From Pseudomonas sp. B33.4 (lineage in GTDB: Bacteria > Pseudomonadota > Gammaproteobacteria > Pseudomonadales > Pseudomonadaceae), in the NCBI RefSeq assembly GCF_034555375.1, contig NZ_CP140706.1:3773001-3837000 (forward strand): 64,000 bases of DNA, given 5' to 3'. The translations under genes were made by a program, and so were the position numbers. Below the pieces are notes generated by a model that was not told where the DNA came from, did not search any database, and saw only the letters and a program-made list of their open reading frames with translations. Positions 44,838 through 52,255 of this stretch are shown one piece after another (within the stretch, counting starts at the first letter, position 1; each line of letters starts with the position of its first letter).

Positions 44838-45677
44838 ATGGAACCAATGCCTTACGTCAAAGCCGCCAACCAATCGATTTTGGTTGGCGGCACGGCCTTC
44901 GCCTATCGAGACCTCGGCGCCAGATCGGCGGTGCCGCTGATCCTGCTCAATCATTGGGGCGCGGCACTCGACGACTTCGACCCGCGAATCGTCGATGGTC
45001 TGGCGCGAACCCGACATGTGATCGCCATTGACTATCGCGGTGTCGGTGGCTCAGGCGGCACCGCGCCCCTGACCGTCGCGCAAATGGCCGACGACGTTAT
45101 CAGCCTGATCGCTGCGCTGGAATTCAACAGCGTCGACCTGCTGGGTTTTTCCCTTGGCGGATTCGTTGCTCAGGACATCGCGCTCAAAAATCCTGCCTTG
45201 GTGCGGCGCCTGATTCTGACCGGCACCGGGCCTGCTGGCGGAGTCGGTATCGCCAAGGTCGGTGCGGTTTCCTGGCCACTGATGCTCAAGGGCTTGTTGA
45301 CCCTGCGCGATCCCAAGTTTTACTTGTTTTTCACCACGACTGCGAACGGACGACGGGCCGCGACAGACTTTCTGCAACGTTTGAAAGAACGCCGCAACGA
45401 TCGCGACAAACGCCCGACACCGAGCGCTTTTCTGCGGCAGTTGAAAGCCATCAAGGCATGGGGAAAACAAATGCCGCAGAACCTTGGCGGCCTGCAAATC
45501 CCGACGCTGGTGGTCAGCGGCGACAACGACATCATGGTGCCCACGGTCAACTCGATTGATCTGGCCAAGCGGACTCCCTACGCGCAAGTGATCATTTATG
45601 AAGACGCCGGACACGGCGCGATTTTCCAGAACTACGCTGACTTTATCAGCACAGCGCAGGCGTTTCTCGACAGCTGA
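44838..45677 (+). CDS. Alpha/beta hydrolase
   Basis: About 279 residues with nucleophile elbow LLGFSLGGFVAQ (Ser), Asp region VVSGDNDIMVP and His in DAGHGAIF, so a complete catalytic triad. It could be a haloperoxidase-like or ester hydrolase. The start is uncertain: GTG 44829 would overlap the SDR stop, ATG 44838 and ATG 44847 follow; none has a clear ribosome site, which suggests coupled reinitiation. Confidence 0.88.
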   Translation: MEPMPYVKAANQSILVGGTAFAYRDLGARSAVPLILLNHWGAALDDFDPRIVDGLARTRHVIAIDYRGVGGSGGTAPLTVAQMADDVISLIAALEFNSVDLLGFSLGGFVAQDIALKNPALVRRLILTGTGPAGGVGIAKVGAVSWPLMLKGLLTLRDPKFYLFFTTTANGRRAATDFLQRLKERRNDRDKRPTPSAFLRQLKAIKAWGKQMPQNLGGLQIPTLVVSGDNDIMVPTVNSIDLAKRTPYAQVIIYEDAGHGAIFQNYADFISTAQAFLDS

Positions 45678-45733
45678 ACCCATCTGCTCAGGCAACGCCG
45701 CCCGCCCTCAAAACTGTGAGAGCCGTATTCACC

Positions 45734-46732
45734 ATGAAAGCCTATTTTATCGATCGCTACGGCAAGCAGAACGGGCGTATTGGCGACTTATCCGAGCCGC
45801 TGCCGGGCGCCCACGATGTGCTGATTGAAGTCCATGCTGCCAGCGTCAACGTCCTCGATTCAAAGATCAGGAGCGGCGAATTCAAACTGATTCTGCCGTA
45901 TTCATTCCCCTTGGTGCTGGGCAATGATTGTGCCGGTGTGGTGATTGAGGTTGGCGCAGCGGTCAAGGGCTTCAAGCCCGGCGACGCGGTGTATGCGCGC
46001 GTGCCCGAACAGCGAATCGGCACGTTCGCCGAGCGAATCGCCGTCGAGCAAAACGCCGTAGCGTTGAAGCCCGCCAACCTCAGCATGGAACAGGCCGCGG
46101 CGATTCCTTTGGTCGCCCTGACAGCCTGGCAAGCATTGGTCGACATCGCCCGTTTGCAAAGGGGTCAGAAGGTTTTGATTCACGCCGGTTCCGGCGGTGT
46201 CGGAACCATCGCCATTCAACTGGCCAAGCACCTCGGCGCTGTTGTCGCGACCACCACCAGCACCGCGAATGTCGAATGGGTTAAAGCGTTGGGCGCAGAC
46301 GTGGTGATTGATTACAAACAGCAGCACTTCGAGCAGGAGCTGCGCGACTACGACGTGGTGCTGAACAGCCTCGGCACCGACGTTCTGGAAAACTCGCTCA
46401 AGATACTCAAGCCGGGCGGTCAGCTGATTTCCATTTCAGGCCCGCCAACTGCCGAGTTCGCCAAGGCGCAGGGACTGGCCTGGCCGTTGCGCCAAGTCAT
46501 GCGCTTGTTGAGCCTGAGTATTCGGCGCAAGGCAAGAAAGCAGGATGCCCGGTACAGCTTCCTGTTTATGCGGGCCAACGGTACACAACTGCAAGAAATC
46601 ACCTCCCTGATTGAAGCCGGCGAAATAAGGCCCGTGCTGGATCGCACCTTCGCCTTCGAGTCAGCGGGCGAAGCCCTGACTTACGTCGAACAGGGCCGTG
46701 CAAAAGGCAAGGTAATCGTGCAGATCAAATAG
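45734..46732 (+). CDS. Zinc-less NADPH:quinone-type oxidoreductase (MDR family)
   Basis: A 332-residue medium-chain reductase without zinc-binding Cys, with VLIHAGSGGVGTIAIQLAKH as cofactor motif and SFPLVLGNDCAGVV. Such enzymes reduce quinones or enones. The ATG at 45734 gives the standard N-terminus MKAYFIDRYG. It is 56 bases after the hydrolase and probably in the same TetR-controlled unit. Confidence 0.88.
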   Translation: MKAYFIDRYGKQNGRIGDLSEPLPGAHDVLIEVHAASVNVLDSKIRSGEFKLILPYSFPLVLGNDCAGVVIEVGAAVKGFKPGDAVYARVPEQRIGTFAERIAVEQNAVALKPANLSMEQAAAIPLVALTAWQALVDIARLQRGQKVLIHAGSGGVGTIAIQLAKHLGAVVATTTSTANVEWVKALGADVVIDYKQQHFEQELRDYDVVLNSLGTDVLENSLKILKPGGQLISISGPPTAEFAKAQGLAWPLRQVMRLLSLSIRRKARKQDARYSFLFMRANGTQLQEITSLIEAGEIRPVLDRTFAFESAGEALTYVEQGRAKGKVIVQIK

Positions 46733-46764
46733 TTGCCTGCCTGTAATCATCTGGCGAAAGACCC

Positions 46765-46935
46765 ATGGATAACGCTGCCTGCGACACTGAAAAGCCCCCC
46801 ACCAACGAACGGCAAAACACGGAGAACAAACATCCACCTGAACCCGCGAACCACGAAACGCCCAACCCCAAGCAGCACAACGCAATACTTGGTGTTACTC
46901 CGATCGTCTGGCGGCCCTTGATGCTTGAGCCCTAG
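46765..46935 (+). CDS. Possible small hydrophilic protein, weak evidence
   Basis: A 56-codon frame starting MDNAACDTEKPPTNERQNTE, very rich in Asn, Pro, Glu and Lys. It has no clear ribosome site and no family I know. It may be spurious. The rest of 46733-47056 shows no gene. Confidence 0.25.
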   Translation: MDNAACDTEKPPTNERQNTENKHPPEPANHETPNPKQHNAILGVTPIVWRPLMLEP

Positions 46936-47056
46936 GTGTTCAACGTGCATGGGTGAGAGGGTGGTGGCGAGTTTGCTGGAAAGCTTTGCCGGGAAGACGC
47001 CGGAGGGTTGTGTCACTGGCTAAGTGGCGCGTGCCGAAACAGCTGCCCTCTCCCTA

Positions 47057-47261
47057 GCCCTCACCCTGGCCCTCTCCCCAAGGAGAGGGAACCGATTGGG
47101 GGATATTGGCGATGAACGCCGACCTGCAATAGCGCCTGTGAATCCAATACCGCCTAGCATTGCGGATGGACCCGTAATCGACGCGAGCTGTCAGGTCGAT
47201 GCATAACGCAAGACACCTCGGTCGGCTCCCTCTCCTCCCGGGAGAGCGCTGGGGTGAGGGG
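47057..47261. repeat. MITE-like inverted-end repeat, copy 3
   Basis: A 205-bp copy with ends CCCTCACCCTGGCCCTCTCC and GAGAGCGCTGGGGTGAGGGG and internal TCAGGTCGATGCAT. It abuts the relic of a TonB receptor gene. Confidence 0.75.
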
Positions 47262-47276
47262 CCGCTGTGCACCGAC

Positions 47277-47601
47277 TTAGAAGGTGTAGGAAATCCCCAC
47301 CTACACCGTTCTCAGCGCACCCGGATAGGCGTAGACATTACCGAATGCGCCCTCTTCATAATCGCGGTCAAACAGGTTTTTCACGTCAAGATTGAGCCGC
47401 ACCTTCTCGTTGACCTTGTAGAAGCCAAGCAAATCGGTTGGCATCGGGCATGTTCGGGTAGCCGCGATTGATCGGGAAACCGTTGCGGTAGAACTCGCTC
47501 GTGGTGAAGCCGCGCACGGTGACCGTGGTCAGGCCCTGCCTCCCATTCGTATGTTTGACCGGCCGAATGCCGGTACGTGTGTCATCCATTGCGTCGCACA
47601 A
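47277..47601 (-). pseudogene. TonB-dependent receptor relic
   Basis: Minus-strand fragments match a plug domain (TTVTVRGFTTSEFYRNGFPI) joined by a large internal deletion to a barrel end (VRLNLDVKNLFDRDYEEG, ...VGISYTF then stop). The frame changes at the junction near 47430 and an in-frame TAG interrupts the end just before VGISYTF. It looks like a ferric-siderophore receptor that lost about 2 kb. MITE copy 3 lies right beside the relic end. Confidence 0.75.
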
Positions 47602-47610
47602 AAATCCTGA

Positions 47611-48195
47611 TCAAACGCGCAAAAGCCGCTTCGTCATCGCCATCGATGTTTCCAAAGACTGCCCGGTGCGCTGCAATTTGTTCAACAAACTGGCGCCCAG
47701 CCACAGCTGATACAGGGTTTCCGCCAGATGCCGGGCATCGCCCTCGGGCAAGCTGTTTTCGGCCTGGCCCTGCTCGATGCACAGGGTGATACGCGCCACC
47801 ACTTGCTCGGCACCATCGCGCAATGTGAGTCGCATCGACTCGGACAGGTCGGCGACTTCGGCACTGAGCTTGACCACCAGACACTCGTCACCGTGGCCTT
47901 CGAGAGTGCAGCGGTTCTGCCAGCCCTGCCAGTAATCCATCAGCCGCTCGTAAGCGTTCAGCCCTGGCAGCGTCAGGCGCCGCTCCATGTCGGCGAGGTA
48001 GCCGACGAAGTAATCCGCCAGCAACGCCTGGCCGTACAACTCTTTGGATTTGAAGTAGTGATAGAACGAACCCTTGGGCACACCGGCGGTTTGCAGGATT
48101 TCGTTGAGTCCGACACTGGTGAAGCCCTTCTCGGCCATCATCCGGTGGCCGGTATCGAGCAAGTGTTGGCGGGTGTCGTCGTAGGTCGCTTTCAT
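47611..48195 (-). CDS. TetR-family repressor, NemR-like
   Basis: A 194-residue TetR regulator with HTH EILQTAGVPKGSFYHYFKSK at about residues 25-50 and a TetR_C_6-like ligand domain. I chose the ATG at 48195. An operator with the sequence TAGACCAGTCGTATA lies 22 bases upstream and matching ones precede the DJ-1 and Old Yellow Enzyme genes, so it probably represses itself and both. NemR-type repressors respond to electrophiles through Cys modification; Cys residues are present (NRCTLEGHGDECLV). Confidence 0.88.
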   Translation of the reverse strand: MKATYDDTRQHLLDTGHRMMAEKGFTSVGLNEILQTAGVPKGSFYHYFKSKELYGQALLADYFVGYLADMERRLTLPGLNAYERLMDYWQGWQNRCTLEGHGDECLVVKLSAEVADLSESMRLTLRDGAEQVVARITLCIEQGQAENSLPEGDARHLAETLYQLWLGASLLNKLQRTGQSLETSMAMTKRLLRV

Positions 48196-48216
48196 CGGGC
48201 GCACATTACCAGGCAA

Positions 48217-48231
48217 TAGACCAGTCGTATA
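48217..48231. promoter_or_regulatory. NemR-like operator O1 (TetR gene)
   Basis: TAGACCAGTCGTATA, one mismatch from the complement of the perfect dyads at 48291 and 49149. Confidence 0.75.
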
Positions 48232-48290
48232 TTTCGAGGAACGGAAGTTTGCCATACCTGTCGATGAAAAACCGCAGGATAAAAAATTAC

Positions 48291-48305
48291 TAGACGACTG
48301 GTCTA
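48291..48305. promoter_or_regulatory. NemR-like operator O2 (DJ-1/PfpI gene)
   Basis: TAGACGACTGGTCTA with palindromic TAGAC/GTCTA arms in the divergent promoter region, about 100 bases before the DJ-1-type gene. Confidence 0.8.
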
Positions 48306-48407
48306 ATTGGAATCTATGCTGCGCCCCGACAAACGTTTTCTGACCGGTGTGGCCGATGGGCGAATCCTTCGCTCAATCGAAGACACCTGATCGACTCAAG
48401 GTGCTCT

Positions 48408-49085
48408 ATGAAAATCCTGATGGTTTTGACTTCCCACGATCAACTCGGCAACACCGGCAAGAAAACCGGCTTCTGGCTGGAAGAGTTCGCCGCGCCCTAC
48501 TACGCCTTCAAGGACGCCGGCGCCGAGGTCACGCTGGTTTCCCCCGCTGGAGGTCAGCCGCCGCTGGACCCGAAAAGCGATGAGCCAGACGCGCAGACTG
48601 CTGAAACTGACCGCTTCCGCAAAGACTCCGCCGCGCAGCAGGCACTGGCCAACACCGGCCGCCTGGCTGACGTCAGCGCTGATGATTTCGATGCGGTGTT
48701 TTACCCGGGCGGCCACGGTCCGCTGTGGGACCTGGCCGAAGACAAGCAATCGATCGCATTGATCGAAGCGTTTGACCGCGCCAACAAGCCCCACGGCTTT
48801 GTCTGCCATGCGCCGGGTGTGTTGCGTCACGCCCTCACCGCTGACGGTAAACCGCTGGTCCAGCATCGCCAGGTCACCGGTTTCACCAATGCCGAAGAAG
48901 CCGCCGTCGGCCTGACGGACGTGGTGCCGTTCCTGATCGAAGACGAGTTTCAGCGTCTCGGTGGTTATTACTCGAAAGTCGCCGACTGGCAGGTGCATGT
49001 GGTCGCCGATGGGCAACTGGTCACTGGCCAGAATCCGGCCAGCTCCGCCGCTGTCGCGAAAAAACTGCTGGAGATGCTGGGCTAA
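48408..49085 (+). CDS. DJ-1/PfpI-family protein (HchA-like)
   Basis: A 225-residue class I glutamine-amidotransferase-like protein with the nucleophile elbow Cys in HGFVCHAPGVLRHAL and the acid in YPGGHGPLWDLAEDK. Family members act as glyoxalase III or deglycase-like enzymes on methylglyoxal. An identical operator links it to the NemR-like repressor and the alkene reductase, so a role in detoxifying reactive carbonyls is likely. Confidence 0.9.
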   Translation: MKILMVLTSHDQLGNTGKKTGFWLEEFAAPYYAFKDAGAEVTLVSPAGGQPPLDPKSDEPDAQTAETDRFRKDSAAQQALANTGRLADVSADDFDAVFYPGGHGPLWDLAEDKQSIALIEAFDRANKPHGFVCHAPGVLRHALTADGKPLVQHRQVTGFTNAEEAAVGLTDVVPFLIEDEFQRLGGYYSKVADWQVHVVADGQLVTGQNPASSAAVAKKLLEMLG

Positions 49086-49104
49086 AACCCGCACAACCTT
49101 CCCA

Positions 49105-49138
49105 AACGCCGGATGCGTCTTGTCCGGCGTTATTTTTT
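49105..49138 (+). terminator. Terminator after the DJ-1 gene
   Basis: AACGCCGGA and TCCGGCGTT form a 9-bp stem, followed by TATTTTTT. Confidence 0.85.
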
Positions 49139-49148
49139 ACCTAACTGA

Positions 49149-49163
49149 TAGACGACTGGTCTA
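49149..49163. promoter_or_regulatory. NemR-like operator O3 (Old Yellow Enzyme gene)
   Basis: TAGACGACTGGTCTA, identical to O2, 23 bases upstream of the alkene reductase start. Confidence 0.8.
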
Positions 49164-49186
49164 ATAACCAGCGTACAAGGTCCCTC

Positions 49187-50311
49187 ATGAACAACAACCC
49201 TTTTTTCACCCCGGCCAAACTCGGCCACCACACTCTGAAAAACCGCATCGTTCTGCCGCCCCTCACCCGCCAGCGCAGCACCCAGCCGGGCAATATCGCC
49301 AACGAGCTGATGGCCGAGTATTACCAACAACGTGCCGGCGCCGGTTTGCTGGTCACCGAAGGCACGCAGATCGAACCCCGTGGCCAGGGTTATGCGTGGA
49401 CGCCGGGCATTCATACGCCTGAGCAAATCGCCGGCTGGCGCAAAGTCACCGACGCCGTGCATGCCGTGGACGGGGTGATTTTCGCCCAGTTGTGGCACGT
49501 TGGCCGTGTCTCGCATACCGCGCTGCAACCCGACGGCGCGGCGCCGGTTTCGGCCTCCGCCGTAGCCACCGATCGGGTCAGCGTGTTTATCGAAACCGCG
49601 CCCGGCGCCGGTGAACTGGTCACACCGTCGGCACCTCGCGCGCTCAGCACCGATGAAGTACAGGAATTGGTTCAGCTGTACATAAAGGCGGCACGCAACG
49701 CCATGGACGCCGGCTTCGACGGCATCGAGTTGCACTGCGCCAACGGTTATCTGGTGAACCAGTTCATCTCCGCCCACAGCAATCTGCGCGACGATCAGTA
49801 CGGTGGTTCCTTGCAAAATCGCCTGCGCTTTCTCAAGGAAGTCGTCGCCGGTGTCGCCGAGTGCATCGGCAAGGAAAAGGTCGGCGTGCGGTTCGCGCCG
49901 CTGTTCACCACCACTGATGAAGCGCGCACTTACCTGGGCATGGTCGAGGAAGATCCGCACACCATCTACATCGAAGCGATCAAAGTGCTGCAGGACGTGG
50001 GCATCGCCTACCTGTCGATCGCCGAAGCCGACTGGGACAACGCCCCGGCGATGCCCCTCACGTTCCGTCAGGCCGTGCGCGACACCTTCAGCGGCGCGAT
50101 CATTTATGCCGGGCGCTACACCGCAGAATCCGGTGCGCAACTGCTTGAATCCGGACTGGCCGACTTCGTCGCTTTCGGCCGCCCGTTCATGGCCAACCCC
50201 GATCTGCCGGCGCGGATTGCCAATGACTGGCCGTTGAATGCGTTGAACCCGGCCACCGTGTATGGCGGTACCGCCGAGGGCTACTCCGACTACCCCGTTT
50301 ATCCCGGCTAA
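49187..50311 (+). CDS. Old Yellow Enzyme-family alkene reductase (NemA-like)
   Basis: A 374-residue FMN enzyme: TIM barrel with NRIVLPPLTRQRST, FDGIELHCANGYLVNQF and VAFGRPFMANPDLPARI. It reduces activated C=C bonds and nitro compounds (N-ethylmaleimide-type) with NADPH. The operator at 49149 places it under the NemR-like repressor. Confidence 0.93.
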   Translation: MNNNPFFTPAKLGHHTLKNRIVLPPLTRQRSTQPGNIANELMAEYYQQRAGAGLLVTEGTQIEPRGQGYAWTPGIHTPEQIAGWRKVTDAVHAVDGVIFAQLWHVGRVSHTALQPDGAAPVSASAVATDRVSVFIETAPGAGELVTPSAPRALSTDEVQELVQLYIKAARNAMDAGFDGIELHCANGYLVNQFISAHSNLRDDQYGGSLQNRLRFLKEVVAGVAECIGKEKVGVRFAPLFTTTDEARTYLGMVEEDPHTIYIEAIKVLQDVGIAYLSIAEADWDNAPAMPLTFRQAVRDTFSGAIIYAGRYTAESGAQLLESGLADFVAFGRPFMANPDLPARIANDWPLNALNPATVYGGTAEGYSDYPVYPG

Positions 50312-50328
50312 GCCTTTCAATACACAGT

Positions 50329-50356
50329 AAACGCTCCCGAAATATCGGGAGCGTTT
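50329..50356 (+). terminator. Terminator after the alkene reductase gene
   Basis: AAACGCTCCCGA and TCGGGAGCGTTT form a perfect 12-bp stem with a four-base loop, 18 bases after the stop. Confidence 0.85.
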
Positions 50357-50375
50357 ATCCGAGTCGGAGTACAAG

Positions 50376-50474
50376 CCCTTGTGGGAGCGAGCCTGCTCGC
50401 GAAAGCGGCGGGTCAGTCACTCACAATGTTGAATGTGACGACGCCTTCGCGAGCAGGCTCGCTCCCACAGGGGG
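50376..50474. repeat. REPIN-like inverted REP pair, copy D
   Basis: An inverted pair with core GTGGGAGCGAGCCTGCTCGC, a sequence variant of the type in copies A-C (GTGGGAGCGAG against GTAGGAGTGAG). Confidence 0.85.
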
Positions 50475-50500
50475 ATGTGAATATTCACCGCACAAAAACC

Positions 50501-50524
50501 TATACACAGACTACAATCTGTACA
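50501..50524. promoter_or_regulatory. LitR/CarH-like box upstream of the photolyase gene
   Basis: TATACA and TGTACA are separated by 12 bases, matching the form T(G/A)TACA-N12-TGTA(C/T)A that I recall for B12-dependent light-sensing MerR regulators. It lies about 70 bases before the photolyase start. Confidence 0.55.
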
Positions 50525-50590
50525 ACTATCTGGACTTAACATGTAAACGTCCATCAGGCAGCTCGCTGCTCACTACGCTGAATCCGTGAA

Positions 50591-52129
50591 ATGAACAAAA
50601 CCCATCGGCTGTGCCTCGTTCTGGGCGACCAGTTATCGTTCGATCTGGCTTCATTGGCCGGTCTGGATCGCGAACATGATCGTGTGCTGCTGGTCGAGGT
50701 CATGGAAGAAGCCAGCCACGTTGCCCATCACCCGCAGAAGATCGCCCTGATCTTCAGTGCCATGCGTCACTTCGCTCAGGCCCTGGAGAACCAGGGCATC
50801 CGAGTGCATTACGTGACCCTCGATGACCCGCAGAACAGCGGCTCGGTGCCCGGCGAGTTGAAACGCTGGCAGGCTTTGTTGCAGGCCAACGAGTTGCACG
50901 TCACGGAGTGCGGCGACTGGCGTCTGGAGCAATCGCTCAAGGAGTGTGGCGTGCCGATCCATTGGCATGCCGACAACCGTTTCCTCTGCAGCCGCGACGA
51001 ATTCCGCGCGTGGGCCGCTGGTAAAAAGCAACTGCGCATGGAGTTCTTCTATCGCGAGATGCGCCGCAAGAGTCGTCTGCTGCTCAACGGCGACGGCACG
51101 CCCGTCGGCGGCGCCTGGAACTTTGACGCAGACAATCGCAAAGCCTTGCCCAAAACGGTAAAAGCGCCCTACCCGGCGGGTTTCAACAACGATGCAATCA
51201 CCCTCGAAGTTCTCGCACTGGTCAAGGATCGCTTCGCCAGTCACTACGGCAGTCTGGATGACTTCAACTATCCGGTGACCCACGCCGATGCTCAGGCACT
51301 GTGGGCCTGGTTTCTCGATTACGGCCTGGCCGGGTTCGGCGATTATCAGGACGCCATGGCCAGCGACGAGCCGTTTCTGTTCCATGCCCGCATCAGCGCG
51401 GCGCTCAATATTGGCTTACTCGACCTGCGCCGACTCTGCAGTGACGTGGAGTCTGCCTATTGGTCAGGCAACATTGCCCTGAATGCCGCCGAAGGTTTCA
51501 TTCGTCAACTGATCGGCTGGCGCGAATATGTGCGGGGCGTCTACTGGCTGCACATGCCGGAGTACGCCGAGGGCAATGCCTTCGGTAATACGCGGCGCTT
51601 GCCAGAGTTCTACTGGACCAGTGACACGCAGATGAACTGCATGCGCCAGGCCATCGGCCAGAGCCTGAAACACGCTTACGCTCATCACATACAACGCCTG
51701 ATGGTCACCGGCAATTTCGCCCTGCTCGCAGGCATCGCGCCGAGTCAGATCTGTGAGTGGTATCTGGCGATTTACATGGACGCTTTCGATTGGGTCGAGC
51801 TGCCCAATACCCTCGGCATGGTCATGCACGCCGACGGCGGTTACCTCGGTTCCAAGCCTTACTGCGCCAGCGGCCAGTACATCAACCGGATGTCCGACTA
51901 CTGTCGCGACTGTGCTTACTCGGTGCGCGAAACCACGGCTGACAACGCTTGCCCGTTCAATGCCTTGTACTGGCATTTTCTGATGCGTCACGGTGACCTT
52001 CTGCGCGGCAATCAGCGCATGGCCATGATGTACAAAAACCTCGATCGCATGCCGCCGGATAAACAGGAGGCATTGTGGCAACGCGGACAAGGGCTGCTCG
52101 ACAGACTGGATCGCGGCGAATCGTTATGA
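50591..52129 (+). CDS. Iron-sulfur cryptochrome/(6-4) photolyase (FeS-BCP, PhrB type)
   Basis: A 512-residue protein of the deoxyribodipyrimidine photolyase-related family: an N-terminal DPRP domain (LVLGDQLSFDLASL) and a C-terminal FAD domain (RQLIGWREYVRGVYWLHMP). The four Cys that bind a 4Fe-4S cluster in PhrB are visible in TQMNCMRQA, KPYCASG and SDYCRDCAYS. It should repair (6-4) photoproducts in a light-dependent way. The upstream LitR-like box suggests light induction. Confidence 0.92.
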   Translation: MNKTHRLCLVLGDQLSFDLASLAGLDREHDRVLLVEVMEEASHVAHHPQKIALIFSAMRHFAQALENQGIRVHYVTLDDPQNSGSVPGELKRWQALLQANELHVTECGDWRLEQSLKECGVPIHWHADNRFLCSRDEFRAWAAGKKQLRMEFFYREMRRKSRLLLNGDGTPVGGAWNFDADNRKALPKTVKAPYPAGFNNDAITLEVLALVKDRFASHYGSLDDFNYPVTHADAQALWAWFLDYGLAGFGDYQDAMASDEPFLFHARISAALNIGLLDLRRLCSDVESAYWSGNIALNAAEGFIRQLIGWREYVRGVYWLHMPEYAEGNAFGNTRRLPEFYWTSDTQMNCMRQAIGQSLKHAYAHHIQRLMVTGNFALLAGIAPSQICEWYLAIYMDAFDWVELPNTLGMVMHADGGYLGSKPYCASGQYINRMSDYCRDCAYSVRETTADNACPFNALYWHFLMRHGDLLRGNQRMAMMYKNLDRMPPDKQEALWQRGQGLLDRLDRGESL

Positions 52130-52255
52130 AAACACCTGCGCCCTTGTCCCGCGTGCAACTTAACCATGAGGCCCCGGGTCAATGGCTCACAAAGCTTGTG
52201 AAGCATAGGGCTTGAAAGACCAATTGAACGCAAGCCAACCATCAACGCATGAAGG

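Noticed and set aside
46747..47016. 89-codon minus-strand frame downstream of the quinone reductase gene
   Set aside because: No ribosome site or known motif; likely chance frame in a gene-poor spot.
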